Shown here one piece after another: positions 53,268 to 62,870 of a stretch of DNA of 64,000 bases. The DNA lies in contig NZ_JARRAE010000004.1 in NCBI RefSeq assembly GCF_030376605.1, positions 124,001 to 188,000 of the forward strand, read 5' to 3'. A model generated the notes under the pieces. The model saw only the letters and a list, made by a program, of their open reading frames with translations. It was not told the origin of the DNA and did no database searches. Numbering within the stretch: the first letter of the stretch is position 1; each line of letters begins with the position of its first letter. The position numbers and the translations under genes are program-made. The stretch is from Pseudochrobactrum sp. sp1633 (GTDB lineage: Bacteria; Pseudomonadota; Alphaproteobacteria; Rhizobiales; Rhizobiaceae).

Positions 53268-54119
53268 TTATGATTTAAGAACATCATCCAATATGATTTG
53301 CCGCAGTTCATCTGTTACCTCAGGGCACACACCGAACCAGTGTTCAAACCCCGGCACAGCCTGATGCAGCAGCATGCCAAGACCGTCCACGCAGCGCAGA
53401 CCTGCTTGTCGTGCCTGACGTAAAAAAGGCGTTTCCAATGGAATATACACGATATCTGTTGCAATTGCCGTTGGTTTTGCTTGCGCTAAATGAAGCGGAA
53501 ACTCTTGTGCTTCCCCGTGACCACTCATACCGAGCGATGTCGTGTTCACAATCAGATCGGCACTGCTGACAAAGCCCTGCGCCTCATCCCATCCTGCAGC
53601 CTCAACCTTTGAGCCAAAATGTGCAGCCAAAGCCTGCGCCCGCTCCACAGTGCGGTTCACCACAATAATTTTCTCAAAGCCGCGGTTCAGCAAGGCATAA
53701 AGCACCGCACGGCTGGCACCGCCTGCGCCCAGAACCAATGCGATTTTTGCGCCTGCATCCCAATCCGGCAATTGCGCATCAAGATTTGCCGCAAAACCAT
53801 AGGCGTCCGTATTACCGCCATTGAGATGATTTTCCGCATCTATCCACAGTGTATTCACAGCCCCGATGGCTTCAGCCGCCGCATCGCGTTTTTCGCACAA
53901 GGCAAAGGCCGCTTCCTTATGCGGTATAGTCACATTGCCGCCGCGCAACCCTTGCTCTGCAAGGGTTTGAATGAAATTCGGAAAATTTTCAGGGCTGTTT
54001 TCAATCGCCTTATAGGAACCGCTCAAACCATAGCGCTGCAGCCAGTAATTATGGATCAAAGGTGAGCGCGAATGTTTAATCGGAAAGCCGGTTACAAAGG
54101 CCTGTTTCATTTCAGCCAT
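53268..54119 (-). CDS. aroE: Shikimate dehydrogenase
   Basis: AroE reduces 3-dehydroshikimate with NADPH in chorismate synthesis. It has 283 residues. The substrate site is '[20 protein letters not shown]', '[17 protein letters not shown]' contains the catalytic Lys, and 'GAVNTLW' and '[10 protein letters not shown]' (catalytic Asp) follow. The NADPH motif is '[19 protein letters not shown]' with 'VVNRTVERA'. The start at 54119 has GAGGAA and overlaps the maf 3' end by 8 bases. Confidence 0.96.
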   Translation of the reverse strand: MAEMKQAFVTGFPIKHSRSPLIHNYWLQRYGLSGSYKAIENSPENFPNFIQTLAEQGLRGGNVTIPHKEAAFALCEKRDAAAEAIGAVNTLWIDAENHLNGGNTDAYGFAANLDAQLPDWDAGAKIALVLGAGGASRAVLYALLNRGFEKIIVVNRTVERAQALAAHFGSKVEAAGWDEAQGFVSSADLIVNTTSLGMSGHGEAQEFPLHLAQAKPTAIATDIVYIPLETPFLRQARQAGLRCVDGLGMLLHQAVPGFEHWFGVCPEVTDELRQIILDDVLKS

Positions 54120-54711
54120 CAATAATTCCTCTGGCACGCAATTCTTTCAGCAAAGGCAGCAATGGCAAACCGACAATTGTGAAATAATCACCGTCAATTT
54201 TGTCGAACAGCTGAATGCCTTCACCCTCAACCTGATAAGCACCCACACTGGAAAGCGCAATATCACCAACCCGTGCCAGATGACGGCCGATAAAGCCCGG
54301 CTCCAGATGACGCATTGTCATATGCGCAACAGAAACATGACGCCACACAATCTGGCCGTTTTGCACCAGCACCACAGCACTGTTCAGCTGATGGGTTTTA
54401 CCGGACAGAGCCAGCAAATGACGGCGCGCACCGTCCATATCCGCAGGCTTGTGAAAAATTTCGCTGCCGAGAGACAGCGTCTGATCACAGCCGATAATCA
54501 GTGAATGCGGAAAACGCTGACTGACTTCTTCTGCTTTGGCTTCACTAAGGATCAATGCCACATCTTCCGGCGTTGCGCCGGTTTCATAGAGCGGCGCTTC
54601 CACAGCACGTTCATCAATATTGGCTTTTTGCGATGTAAACTGAATACCGGCATTTTTCAAAAGCGCTGCACGAAAAGGGCTCTGAGAAGCAAGGATTAAA
54701 GGCAATGCCAT
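54112..54711 (-). CDS. maf: Maf-family nucleotide pyrophosphatase
   Basis: This 199-residue house-cleaning nucleotide pyrophosphatase hydrolyses non-canonical or modified NTPs. The Maf signature is at the N-terminus ('[20 protein letters not shown]'), with '[10 protein letters not shown]', '[20 protein letters not shown]' and '[20 protein letters not shown]'. The length matches the family. The ATG at 54711 has GGAG upstream; the frame upstream to 54744 is unsupported. It overlaps aroE by 8 bases. Confidence 0.94.
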   Translation of the reverse strand: MALPLILASQSPFRAALLKNAGIQFTSQKANIDERAVEAPLYETGATPEDVALILSEAKAEEVSQRFPHSLIIGCDQTLSLGSEIFHKPADMDGARRHLLALSGKTHQLNSAVVLVQNGQIVWRHVSVAHMTMRHLEPGFIGRHLARVGDIALSSVGAYQVEGEGIQLFDKIDGDYFTIVGLPLLPLLKELRARGIIDG

Positions 54712-54826
54712 ATTGAAAACTCCGTTAAATACTAAAAAAGCCAACTGAATTATGCAGTTACCATTGGCTCAGCAGAATAATATCAGATAATTCATCACTC
54801 AATAGAGCGAAATATCCGTTGTTATT

Positions 54827-55657
54827 TTAATCTTCAATTCTGGTACGTGGCCGCAACGCCAGAATGGCCGCAGCCGTTTCTTCGATCGAGCGGCGTGTGA
54901 CATCAATCACCGGCCAGTTATTGCGCTCACAAATATTGCGCGCATAGGCCAGCTCCTGCGCAATATTAATACGATCCGTATAACTCTCCGTATCCAGCCC
55001 CGGAGACGTACCGAGCAAGCGGTTTTGACGAATATGAGAAATGCGCTCCGCGCTGGCAATCAGCCCGACAACAAGCGGCTTTTTCACGTGGAGCAGGGCT
55101 TCCGGCAGTGGTATCCCTAAAACCAACGGAATATTGGCCGTTTTGATGCCGCGATTGGCCAGATAAATGCTGGTCGGTGTTTTGGATGTGCGGGAAATGC
55201 CGATCAGAATAATATCGGCTTCTTCCAGATCCGGCGGCAACTGACCGTCATCATGCTCCATTGTGAAATTCAGAGCATCAATCCGGCGGAAGTAATCGGC
55301 ATCAAGCACATGCTGGGCACTGGCACGACGATGTGCGGGCGCTCCAAGATAGGACTGAAAAGTCGCGAGCACTGGCTCCAGCACCGAAACACTCGGAATA
55401 CCCATTTGCGAACAGGCTTCATCAATTTTCAAAGCCAGTTTCTGATCCACCACTGTATAGAGAACAATGCCCGGTTCAGCATCAATATTTTCAAGGATTT
55501 TGGCCAGCTGTTTCTCGGTGCGGATCAGCGGATACATATGCTCAATGGCACGCGCATGACTGTATTGAGCCGCCGCCGCGCGGCCTGCTGCGAGGAGAGT
55601 CTCTCCTGTTGCATCTGAAATAAGATGAAGATGAAAGTAAGAAAGAGTCTTTGTCAC
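54827..55657 (-). CDS. ppsR: PPDK/PEP-synthase regulatory protein (DUF299), putative kinase-phosphorylase
   Basis: This family phosphorylates and dephosphorylates pyruvate phosphate dikinase or PEP synthase. Motifs are '[20 protein letters not shown]', '[20 protein letters not shown]' (P-loop-like), '[17 protein letters not shown]' and '[20 protein letters not shown]'. I use GTG at 55657, which gives [15 protein letters not shown], 276 residues; a GTG at 55711 would add 18 residues, and the start is uncertain. It flanks the probable origin on one side with hemE on the other, as the DUF299 gene does in Caulobacter (RP001-like/hemE). Confidence 0.92.
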   Translation of the reverse strand: MTKTLSYFHLHLISDATGETLLAAGRAAAAQYSHARAIEHMYPLIRTEKQLAKILENIDAEPGIVLYTVVDQKLALKIDEACSQMGIPSVSVLEPVLATFQSYLGAPAHRRASAQHVLDADYFRRIDALNFTMEHDDGQLPPDLEEADIILIGISRTSKTPTSIYLANRGIKTANIPLVLGIPLPEALLHVKKPLVVGLIASAERISHIRQNRLLGTSPGLDTESYTDRINIAQELAYARNICERNNWPVIDVTRRSIEETAAAILALRPRTRIED

Positions 55658-56079
55658 AGATTTCTCACATCCCTGTTGATGACTGTGTGTAAAAATATCC
55701 GGCTCTGACACGTCTTCATCTGCCTGTTAATTTCAACAGGATTCATCCACAGCGCGCCTGACTGTATATTCGTGACAATAAACACTGTGGGTAACAGGAG
55801 CAATTCAAAGTTGGGCGGAAATCATTCAACACTTATCCACAGGATGCAATAACCGCCACTCCTATTAAGATACCGTTTTTATTGATGAATTTTTGGTCGC
55901 ATTGCTTTTTACCGTTTCATGGGCAATTTATCCACATCAACCGGTTTTCATGATCAGCCTGTGGGAAAGTTCAGGGAAACATTTAATCCCCGTTATCAAC
56001 AGACTCTAAGAATCATAAGAATCCAAAATCATCACTTTCTTTATGGGATAACCGGGGAAAACCGGTGTGGGTAAATCGC
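55658..56079. other. Probable chromosomal replication origin (oriC), ppsR-hemE interval
   Basis: Two perfect DnaA boxes TTATCCACA lie at 55833-55841 and 55928-55936. One-mismatch boxes lie at 55743-55751 (TCATCCACA), 55786-55794 (TGTGGGTAA, reverse), 55993-56001 (TTATCAACA) and 56066-56074 (TGTGGGTAA, reverse); weaker ones are at 55684 and 55960. T-rich stretches at 55865-55925 could be the unwinding region. Three GANTC methylation sites lie at 56002-56023. Caulobacter Cori occupies the same hemE-flanked interval. Divergent ppsR and hemE promoters must overlap this region. Confidence 0.85.
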
Positions 56080-57105
56080 ATGACACGCAAAGTTCTGAAC
56101 GTTCTCAAAGGTGAAACCGTCTTTCCACCACCAATCTGGATGATGAGACAAGCAGGACGATATCTGCCGGAATATCGCCAGACACGGCAGCAGGCAGGAA
56201 GCTTTCTTGACCTGTGCTATAATCCTGAACTGGCAACGGAAGTGACACTTCAGCCTATCCGCCGTTATGGCTTTGATGCAGCCATTCTCTTTTCAGATAT
56301 TCTTGTCATCCCTCACGTTCTTGGACGCGACCTTCGCTTTGAAGAAGGAAGAGGACCTTTGATGACACCTGTGACCGTTGATGAAATCAAAGATCTCGAC
56401 ATTACAGGTAAAGCAGCCAAATTAAGCGCTGTATATGAAACCGTCAGTCGTTTGCGTGAGCAATTGCCAGATGAAACGACTCTGCTCGGTTTTTGCGGAG
56501 CCCCGTGGACTGTTGCCACCTATATGATCGCCGGCCACGGCACACCGGATCAGGCACCGGCGCGTCTGTTTGCCTATCAGCACCGCGATGTTTTCATTAA
56601 GCTGCTGACTGATCTCGCAGATATTTCAGCAGAATATCTGATTGAGCAGCTTAATTGCGGTGCCGATGCGGTTCAGATCTTCGATTCATGGTCAGGCGTA
56701 CTGGATGAAGATTGCTTTGAAGATTTCTGCATCAAACCGGTTGCCCGTATTGTTAAAAAAGTCCGTGAAACCCATCCTGATGCAGTGATTATCGGTTTTC
56801 CGAAAGGAGCAGGGATGCTCTATCGGGATTATCGCACCAAAACCGGCGTGAATGCCCTTGGGCTGGACTGGTCGGTGCCGCTGACCTTCGCACAGGAATT
56901 ACAGCTACAAGGCACTGTACAAGGCAATCTCGACCCGCTGCGTGTGGTTGCTGGTGGTAAGGCTCTGGATGAAGGCGTTGATGTCATTCTTGAGAAGCTG
57001 GGGCAGGGACCGCTGATCTTCAATCTCGGTCACGGGATTACGCCACAGGCGCCGCTCGAAAATGTCGCTCAAATGGTCAATCGTATCCGTCAGGCAGGTG
57101 CATAA
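56080..57105 (+). CDS. hemE: Uroporphyrinogen decarboxylase
   Basis: HemE decarboxylates uroporphyrinogen III to coproporphyrinogen III in haem synthesis. It has 341 residues. The signature '[17 protein letters not shown]' (about residues 17-33) is near the N-terminus, with the catalytic Asp in '[16 protein letters not shown]', and '[16 protein letters not shown]', '[18 protein letters not shown]' and '[11 protein letters not shown]' follow. I prefer ATG 56080 over GTG 56065; the latter overlaps a DnaA-like box. It is followed by hemJ with a one-base stop/start overlap (TAATG). Confidence 0.97.
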   Translation: MTRKVLNVLKGETVFPPPIWMMRQAGRYLPEYRQTRQQAGSFLDLCYNPELATEVTLQPIRRYGFDAAILFSDILVIPHVLGRDLRFEEGRGPLMTPVTVDEIKDLDITGKAAKLSAVYETVSRLREQLPDETTLLGFCGAPWTVATYMIAGHGTPDQAPARLFAYQHRDVFIKLLTDLADISAEYLIEQLNCGADAVQIFDSWSGVLDEDCFEDFCIKPVARIVKKVRETHPDAVIIGFPKGAGMLYRDYRTKTGVNALGLDWSVPLTFAQELQLQGTVQGNLDPLRVVAGGKALDEGVDVILEKLGQGPLIFNLGHGITPQAPLENVAQMVNRIRQAGA

Positions 57106-57635
57106 TGGAAAAATCCGCTAATAATGGAAGTAATGCCGCGCTAAGAGCTGTGGTTGCCGTGGTGATTACTGCAATTGCAGCCTATGCGCTGTTTTTTGCA
57201 GCGACAGATGCTGCCTATCTCTGGATCAAGGCATTCCATATTATTGCTGTGATCGCATGGATGGCTGGTATGTTATATCTGCCGCGGCTTTTTGTTTATC
57301 ACAGTCAGGAAAAGACCGGATCGCAAGCTTCTGAGACGTTTAAAATCATGGAACGCCGGTTACTGCGCTATATTATCAATCCGGGGATGATTGTGACCTG
57401 GGTTTTAGGCCTGTGGCTCGCATGGAAAATCTTTGAATTCCGCGGTGGCTGGCTGCATGGTAAGATCTTGCTGGTTGTTTTGATGTCCGGTTTGCACGGT
57501 TATCTTTCAAAGAGCGTGCGGATGTTTGCTCAGGATAAAAACACCAAATCCACCAAACACTGGCGTATAGTGAATGAAATTCCGACCGTTCTGATGATTT
57601 TGATCGTCATTCTGGTTGTCGTAAAACCGTTCTGA
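57105..57635 (+). CDS. hemJ: Protoporphyrinogen IX oxidase HemJ
   Basis: HemJ oxidises protoporphyrinogen IX in the inner membrane, replacing HemG/HemY. It has 176 residues. The conserved His region is 'AFHIIAVIAWMAGMLYLPRL' (about residues 44-63), with four hydrophobic helices (about 15-35, 42-62, 95-115 and 155-175) and 'MERRLLRYIINPGMIVTWVL', then 'GWLHGKILLVVLMSGLHGYL' with a second conserved His. The hydrophilic N-terminus (about 15 residues) is extra. It is coupled to hemE. A stem-loop follows the stop. Confidence 0.94.
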   Translation: MEKSANNGSNAALRAVVAVVITAIAAYALFFAATDAAYLWIKAFHIIAVIAWMAGMLYLPRLFVYHSQEKTGSQASETFKIMERRLLRYIINPGMIVTWVLGLWLAWKIFEFRGGWLHGKILLVVLMSGLHGYLSKSVRMFAQDKNTKSTKHWRIVNEIPTVLMILIVILVVVKPF

Positions 57636-57651
57636 TCACCTTATAAGCACA

Positions 57652-57688
57652 GAAATTACGCTTTGAGCTCTATTTGAAGCGTAATTTC
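57652..57688 (+). terminator. Hairpin after hemJ (terminator or rho-leader structure)
   Basis: GAAATTACGCTT (57652-57663) pairs perfectly with AAGCGTAATTTC (57677-57688) around a 13-base loop, followed by ACTCTTTCTGATTATTTTT. The stem is long, but the U-run is not immediate. Confidence 0.6.
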
Positions 57689-57879
57689 ACTCTTTCTGAT
57701 TATTTTTATAGCGCTGCAAAGCAGCTTGGCTCTTGCTCAAATCTCCGGAACCGGTTAAGGAAAGACACCTTCCTTCAAGAATAGCAGGTTTCCGATGCCG
57801 GTCATGCCCCTCATGACCATTTTGAGCGCTCAACTGCATTTTTCTTTTTTCAATCTTTTATAATATGAGTTCCGCACCC
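57689..57879 (+). promoter_or_regulatory. rho leader region
   Basis: This is part of the roughly 240-base gap between hemJ and rho. It contains a perfect hairpin GGTCATG (57800-57806) / CATGACC (57812-57818) and a smaller AAGGAAAG...CCTTCCTT pairing at 57757-57776. No Shine-Dalgarno is visible before either rho start codon. In E. coli, rho is autoregulated in its leader by attenuation; a similar role is possible here but unproven. Confidence 0.45.
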
Positions 57880-59145
57880 ATGCAGGAAATGAAACTACAA
57901 GATCTTAAGAACAAGACACCTGTCGACTTGCTCGCGCTCGCTGAAGAGCTGCAGGTTGAAAACGCCAGTGTTATGCGTAAACAGGAACTGATGTTCGCTA
58001 TTCTGAAGAGCCTTGCCTCTCAGGAAGTCGAAATCATCGGTGAGGGTGTCGTTGAATTATTGCCGGACGGCTTTGGCTTCTTGCGTTCGGCAAATGCCAA
58101 TTATCTTCCGGGCCCGGATGATATTTACATTTCTCCTTCGCAAATCCGCCGCTTTTCGCTGAAAACCGGTGATACAGTTGAAGGGCCAATTCGCAGCCCG
58201 AAAGAAGGCGAACGTTATTTCGCGCTTCTGAAAGTGAATACAATCAATTTTGAGGATCCGGAAAAGATCCGTCATAAAATCCATTTTGATAATTTGACAC
58301 CGCTCTATCCGAATGAGCGTTTCAAAATGGAACTGGATATTCCGACCAATAAAGACAATTCAGCCCGTGTGATTGATCTGGTTGCACCGCTTGGTAAAGG
58401 CCAGCGTGGTTTGATCGTGGCACCACCACGCACCGGTAAAACGGTTTTGCTGCAGAATATTGCGCATTCGATCACTGCCAATCATCCGGAATGCTATCTG
58501 ATCGTATTGCTGATTGATGAGCGTCCTGAAGAAGTGACTGATATGCAGCGTTCTGTGAAGGGTGAGGTTGTGTCCTCTACCTTTGATGAACCGGCAACGC
58601 GCCACGTTCAGGTTGCTGAAATGGTGATTGAAAAGGCAAAGCGCCTTGTTGAGCATGGCCGCGATGTGGTCATTCTGCTTGACTCGATCACCCGTCTCGG
58701 CCGCGCTTACAACACTGTTATTCCTTCATCCGGTAAGGTTCTGACCGGTGGTGTGGATGCGAATGCGCTGCAGCGTCCAAAACGCTTCTTCGGTGCTGCC
58801 CGTAATATCGAAGAAGGCGGTTCGCTGACGATTATCGCGACTGCATTGATCGATACCGGTTCGCGTATGGACGAAGTTATCTTTGAAGAATTCAAGGGTA
58901 CCGGTAACTCGGAAATCGTTCTTGACCGTAAGGTTGCTGATAAGCGTATCTTCCCTGCTATGGATATTCTCAAATCCGGTACGCGTAAGGAAGATCTGCT
59001 GGTACCGCGTCAGGATCTGCAGAAAATCTTTGTTCTGCGTCGTATTCTTGCGCCAATGGGTACAACCGATGCGATTGAATTCCTGATCGATAAGCTGAAA
59101 CAGACGAAGAATAATGCTGAATTCTTCGATTCAATGAATACGTAA
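57880..59145 (+). CDS. rho: Transcription termination factor Rho
   Basis: Rho is the hexameric RNA helicase that ends transcription. It has 421 residues from ATG 57880; ATG 57865 would add five. The N-terminal Rho-N helical domain leads to the RNA-binding cold-shock-like domain ('[20 protein letters not shown]', '[19 protein letters not shown]'). Walker A is '[17 protein letters not shown]', Walker B is '[17 protein letters not shown]', the Q-loop region is '[20 protein letters not shown]', and the R-loop follows ('[20 protein letters not shown]'). It ends at a strong terminator. Confidence 0.97.
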   Translation: MQEMKLQDLKNKTPVDLLALAEELQVENASVMRKQELMFAILKSLASQEVEIIGEGVVELLPDGFGFLRSANANYLPGPDDIYISPSQIRRFSLKTGDTVEGPIRSPKEGERYFALLKVNTINFEDPEKIRHKIHFDNLTPLYPNERFKMELDIPTNKDNSARVIDLVAPLGKGQRGLIVAPPRTGKTVLLQNIAHSITANHPECYLIVLLIDERPEEVTDMQRSVKGEVVSSTFDEPATRHVQVAEMVIEKAKRLVEHGRDVVILLDSITRLGRAYNTVIPSSGKVLTGGVDANALQRPKRFFGAARNIEEGGSLTIIATALIDTGSRMDEVIFEEFKGTGNSEIVLDRKVADKRIFPAMDILKSGTRKEDLLVPRQDLQKIFVLRRILAPMGTTDAIEFLIDKLKQTKNNAEFFDSMNT

Positions 59146-59169
59146 TTCTTAGAATTAAAACTGATAATG

Positions 59170-59200
59170 AAACGCCGCCTCAAAAGGGCGGCGTTTTTGT
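59170..59200. terminator. Bidirectional terminator, rho / yyaL-type gene
   Basis: AACGCCGCC and GGCGGCGTTTTT form a stem with a short AAAAG-containing loop between the convergent rho (+) and the yyaL-type gene (-). The minus-strand T-run is short. Confidence 0.8.
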
Positions 59201-61225
59201 TTAGAGCAACTTCTCAAGATCAGCTGCATCATAAACCGGCGGTAAGCAGACCTGATTGCGGCACAGAATGGCACAGGAGCGTTCTCCGGACAGCGACAGG
59301 AAAGAAGCCCATTGCGGCTGCTGTGAGGCTTGGTGATGGCTTAAAATGATATCTGTCCGGCAAGGATCAGCATGACGAGACGCGCAGCGATATAATTCAT
59401 CGTCGGTATTCTCAACGATCAGCACCAGTTTTACCGGATCAAGCAGCTGGACTGCAGCATTGAGAATTCCTGCCTGTCCATAAGCCATATGTTGACCGCG
59501 CCCCAAGGCACGCTCTGCAAGTCTATTGGCCTTTGCTAATAGTTCTTCATCCTCAGTTATCAGCGTCAGTCTTGTACAGGCTTCTATAATCTGGCTGGTA
59601 CTGCTTGGAATAGCTTCATCCTGATCGCCAAAAAGATAGAAAATGACATCATCATTATCCAAAGCTGTCAGCCGGTAATCACCATTCTGATCGAGATGGT
59701 GCTGATTAAGCGCGATCAGTAATGATTTGGCATTATCAATATAGTCTTGCTGCGGATCAGCCTGATAAAGCGACAAAGCCGCATTGATGAGTGCCGCATA
59801 ATCGAAGGACAGGGCAGGGAGCTTTGTTGCAGTCCTTGACCAGACATGGCTGATTGCTGCACCTTGTTGAGGGTACAATATGCAATAGCTTGTTTTTGCC
59901 AGTTCCAGCCAGTCGGCACGGTCAAAAACGCGGGCAGCTTCAGCCAAAGCGCGGATGAAATAGGCATTCCAGTCCGTCAGACATTTTTCATCACGGCCGG
60001 GTTTGGTTCGCTGATTTCTGATGCCAAGCAGTTTTTCCCGCATTGGCTTTAATGTTTCATCTTCTTTCTGGCTGAAATTAAGCATATCCAGTCGATGAAG
60101 AATATTGCTGCCTTCCCAGTTTCCCGCAGGGCTTACATTATATTTTTCAATAAATTCAGGGGCATCTTCGCCGAGAATGGTCTCTATTTCTGACTGATCC
60201 CAGATATAGAATTTACCTTCAACACCTTCGCTGTCAGCATCAAGGCCGGAGGCAAAACCACCATCCGGCAAAGCCATTTCAGATGTCATCCAATGAATGA
60301 TCTCTTCGATTCGAACCCGAAACAATGAATTTTGCGAGCTGCTCCATGCCCACAGGCACTGCCGGATTGTCTGGGCATTATCATAAAGCATTTTTTCAAA
60401 ATGCGGTACGAGCCACAATGCATCGGTGCTATAGCGGGCTAGGCCACCGGCGAGATGGTCATAAATTCCGCCATTGAGCATTTTCTCGGTGCTGAGAATA
60501 AACAGATCACGATGCTGTTGTTGCTGGCTGATTTTCCATGATGTCCAAAGCATTGACATGAATGGGAAATTCGGAAATTTAGGCTGCCCGCTGATACCGC
60601 CATAAGTCGTATCAATACGTCTGGCTATTGTATCAGCATAGCGTTGAAAAGCGCTTTCATCATTCTGAGCAGGTTTAGCATCCGGTGTTAAAACAGACTG
60701 CAGATGCGTTTTAAGAGCCGTTACATTGCCGTTAATCCGTTCGCGATCATTTTTCCATAAAGTACCGAGGCTTTGGAGAATGTCCATAAAGCCGGGCAGG
60801 CGGCCATTCGCGTGTTTAGGAAAATATGTGCCACCCCAGAAAGCATCACCCTGCGGCGTCAGAAAAATAGTCAGCGGCCAGCCACCCTGTTCGCCCATGG
60901 CTGTGAGGGCTGACATATAGATCTGATCAATATCCGGCCGTTCTTCCCTATCCACCTTAATATTGATGAAATGCTCATTCATCAGTTGAGCGACTTGTTC
61001 ATCCTCAAAACATTCATGTGCCATGACATGGCACCAGTGACAGGCAGAATAGCCGATCGAAAGTAAAATCGGCTTGTCGTGAAGGCGGGCAAGCTCAAGT
61101 GCTTCATTGTCCCAAAGCTGCCAGTTGACCGGATTTGCACTGTGCTGTTTCAAATATGTGCTGTTCGCTGTATGAAGGCGATTAGAGATGGCATTGTTTT
61201 GTGTCGGGCTTTGCGTCGGGTTCAT
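59201..61225 (-). CDS. YyaL/SSP411 thioredoxin-domain protein (DUF255 plus six-hairpin glycosidase fold)
   Basis: This 674-residue protein has an N-terminal thioredoxin-like DUF255 domain (about residues 25-190). Its motifs are 'SANPVNWQLWDNEALELA', 'LLSIGYSACHWCHVMAHECF' (the ACHWCH redox site), 'INIKVDREERPDIDQIYMS' and 'GGWPLTIFLTPQGDAFWGGT'. A long C-terminal alpha/alpha toroid-like region follows ('DGGFASGLDADSEGVEGKFY', 'TDWNAYFIRALAEAARVF'). The family spans bacteria to man (SPATA20), and its function is not settled. It is convergent with rho and divergent from mnmE. Confidence 0.92.
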   Translation of the reverse strand: MNPTQSPTQNNAISNRLHTANSTYLKQHSANPVNWQLWDNEALELARLHDKPILLSIGYSACHWCHVMAHECFEDEQVAQLMNEHFINIKVDREERPDIDQIYMSALTAMGEQGGWPLTIFLTPQGDAFWGGTYFPKHANGRLPGFMDILQSLGTLWKNDRERINGNVTALKTHLQSVLTPDAKPAQNDESAFQRYADTIARRIDTTYGGISGQPKFPNFPFMSMLWTSWKISQQQQHRDLFILSTEKMLNGGIYDHLAGGLARYSTDALWLVPHFEKMLYDNAQTIRQCLWAWSSSQNSLFRVRIEEIIHWMTSEMALPDGGFASGLDADSEGVEGKFYIWDQSEIETILGEDAPEFIEKYNVSPAGNWEGSNILHRLDMLNFSQKEDETLKPMREKLLGIRNQRTKPGRDEKCLTDWNAYFIRALAEAARVFDRADWLELAKTSYCILYPQQGAAISHVWSRTATKLPALSFDYAALINAALSLYQADPQQDYIDNAKSLLIALNQHHLDQNGDYRLTALDNDDVIFYLFGDQDEAIPSSTSQIIEACTRLTLITEDEELLAKANRLAERALGRGQHMAYGQAGILNAAVQLLDPVKLVLIVENTDDELYRCASRHADPCRTDIILSHHQASQQPQWASFLSLSGERSCAILCRNQVCLPPVYDAADLEKLL

Positions 61226-61316
61226 GGCTTTGCCTTTCCGATTTTCAAGCCGATACGGTAGTGCTTCAAGCAGCTAAAGAACGGCAATCATTCTCTTAAC
61301 TTGTAACGGATTTTCG

Positions 61317-62645
61317 ATGTCAGTGCAGTCTTTTCATCACGATACTATTTTTGCGCTTTCAAGCGGGCGCTTGCCTTCAGGCGTGGCAATTATCAGATTA
61401 TCAGGCCCGAAAACTCGATTCATTACCGAAACTATCATTGGAAAATTACCGGAAGCGCGTAAAGCGGTCTTCAGTAATCTTAAAAGCCAAACAGATGAAA
61501 TTCTTGATAGCGGGCTGACATTGTTTTTTGAAGGACCGAAGAGCTTTACCGGAGAAGATTGTGCTGAATTTCATATTCACGGCGGTGTTGCTGTGGTCGA
61601 AAAATTTCTGGAAAGCTTGTCAAAATTTGAAAAATGCCGTTTAGCGGAAGCCGGAGAATTTACGCGTCGTGCATTTGCGAATGGCAAAATGGATCTGACA
61701 ATGGCCGAAGGTCTGGCCGATTTGATTTCCGCTGAGACAGAAACGCAAAGACGATTAGCACAGCAAGTTGCTTCCGGCGCTCAACGCAATCTCTATATGG
61801 ACTGGCGACAGAAACTCATTCAGGCGCGCGCATTTATCGAGGCGGAACTCGATTTTGCTGATGAGGGCGATGTGCCCGGATCTGTATCGGACCGCGTCTG
61901 GAGTGAGATGCATGATCTCAGCACAAAAATTGAAAAACATATTGAAGACGGTAAACGCGGTTCAATGTTGCGTGATGGTTTTCATATTGTGATTATTGGC
62001 GCACCAAATGCCGGAAAATCCAGTCTGATGAATTTATTGGCGGCACGTGATGTGGCTATTATCTCTGACGAAGCCGGTACAACGCGTGATCTTCTTGAAG
62101 TGAAGCTAAATTTGAATGGTGTTGCAACTTATGTAACAGACACAGCCGGCATTCGCGAAACGACCGGAAAGGTTGAACAAATTGGTATTCAGCGCGCGAT
62201 GGATAAAGCAGCAGAAGCCGATTTAATTTTATATATTGAAGATATCTCTGATCCTATAATCGTAGACATCTTCGAATTTCAAACAGATATCTGGACGATT
62301 GGAAACAAAGCCGATCTTAAATCTGAAAATACACCAAGCTATGATTATCTGATTTCAACCAAGAACAATGAAGGCATTAATAACCTTTTGGATAATTTGT
62401 GCACTTACATTACTGATAAGACTAAACTTCAAAACGACGTCGTTCCTACGCGTCGCAGACACATTGATTTATTAAATCAGTGCAAATCTGAAATTGAAAC
62501 AGCCGTTAAATCAGAAGCCCTACCTCTGGAATTAAGAGCTGAAAATCTACGTATCGCCTCTCAGCATCTTGGAAAAATCACCGGTGACGTAGATGTCGAG
62601 GATATCCTCGATCTCGTATTCTCTCAATTCTGTATTGGAAAATGA
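61317..62645 (+). CDS. mnmE: tRNA modification GTPase MnmE (TrmE)
   Basis: MnmE, with MnmG, installs the cmnm5 group on U34 of tRNAs. It has 442 residues. The N-terminal folate-binding domain contains 'FALSSGRLPSGVAIIRLSGP' and 'RRAFANGKMDLTMAEGLADL'. The inserted G domain has 'IIGAPNAGKSSLMNLLAARD' (G1), 'SDEAGTTRDLLEV' (G2/switch), 'VTDTAGIRETTGKVE' (G3) and 'IGNKADLK' (G4). The C-terminal 'FSQFCIGK' holds the catalytic Cys. The stop codon overlaps the first parS-like site. mnmG follows. Confidence 0.97.
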   Translation: MSVQSFHHDTIFALSSGRLPSGVAIIRLSGPKTRFITETIIGKLPEARKAVFSNLKSQTDEILDSGLTLFFEGPKSFTGEDCAEFHIHGGVAVVEKFLESLSKFEKCRLAEAGEFTRRAFANGKMDLTMAEGLADLISAETETQRRLAQQVASGAQRNLYMDWRQKLIQARAFIEAELDFADEGDVPGSVSDRVWSEMHDLSTKIEKHIEDGKRGSMLRDGFHIVIIGAPNAGKSSLMNLLAARDVAIISDEAGTTRDLLEVKLNLNGVATYVTDTAGIRETTGKVEQIGIQRAMDKAAEADLILYIEDISDPIIVDIFEFQTDIWTIGNKADLKSENTPSYDYLISTKNNEGINNLLDNLCTYITDKTKLQNDVVPTRRRHIDLLNQCKSEIETAVKSEALPLELRAENLRIASQHLGKITGDVDVEDILDLVFSQFCIGK

Positions 62646-62658
62646 TTCACGTGAAACA
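62643..62658. promoter_or_regulatory. parS-like ParB-binding site 1 (one mismatch)
   Basis: TGATTCACGTGAAACA differs from the parS consensus TGTTTCACGTGAAACA at one base. It overlaps the mnmE stop codon TGA. Confidence 0.85.
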
Positions 62659-62692
62659 AATTTCATGATATAGCCTGATCAACAATCAGAGA

Positions 62693-62708
62693 TGTTTCAC
62701 GTGAAACA
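62693..62708. promoter_or_regulatory. parS ParB-binding site 2 (perfect palindrome)
   Basis: TGTTTCACGTGAAACA matches the bacterial parS consensus exactly over all 16 bases. It lies in the mnmE-mnmG gap, about 6.9 kb from the probable oriC. ParB would load here and spread, forming the segregation complex. Confidence 0.95.
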
Positions 62709-62833
62709 TTCTGTGGAATCTAAAAACACAAATTGACTCAATCATATTATTCTGAGTCAACAGATTCCCATTTATGAAATTCTTGTTCACTCTCGAGTTA
62801 TGTGTTCCCTTTTTAGAGAGAACATGAGAATGA

Positions 62834-62849
62834 TGATTCACGTGAAACC
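62834..62849. promoter_or_regulatory. parS-like ParB-binding site 3 (two mismatches)
   Basis: TGATTCACGTGAAACC keeps the central TTCACGTGAA core and differs from consensus at positions 3 and 16. It is 22 bases before the mnmG start. Confidence 0.75.
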
Positions 62850-62870
62850 AAACAAGTTTTGGATATGATT

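Noticed and set aside
55083-55098. parS-like TTTTCACGTGGAGC within ppsR
   Set aside because: Only the central CACGTG and one arm match; the other arm lacks GAAACA, and it lies inside conserved coding sequence.
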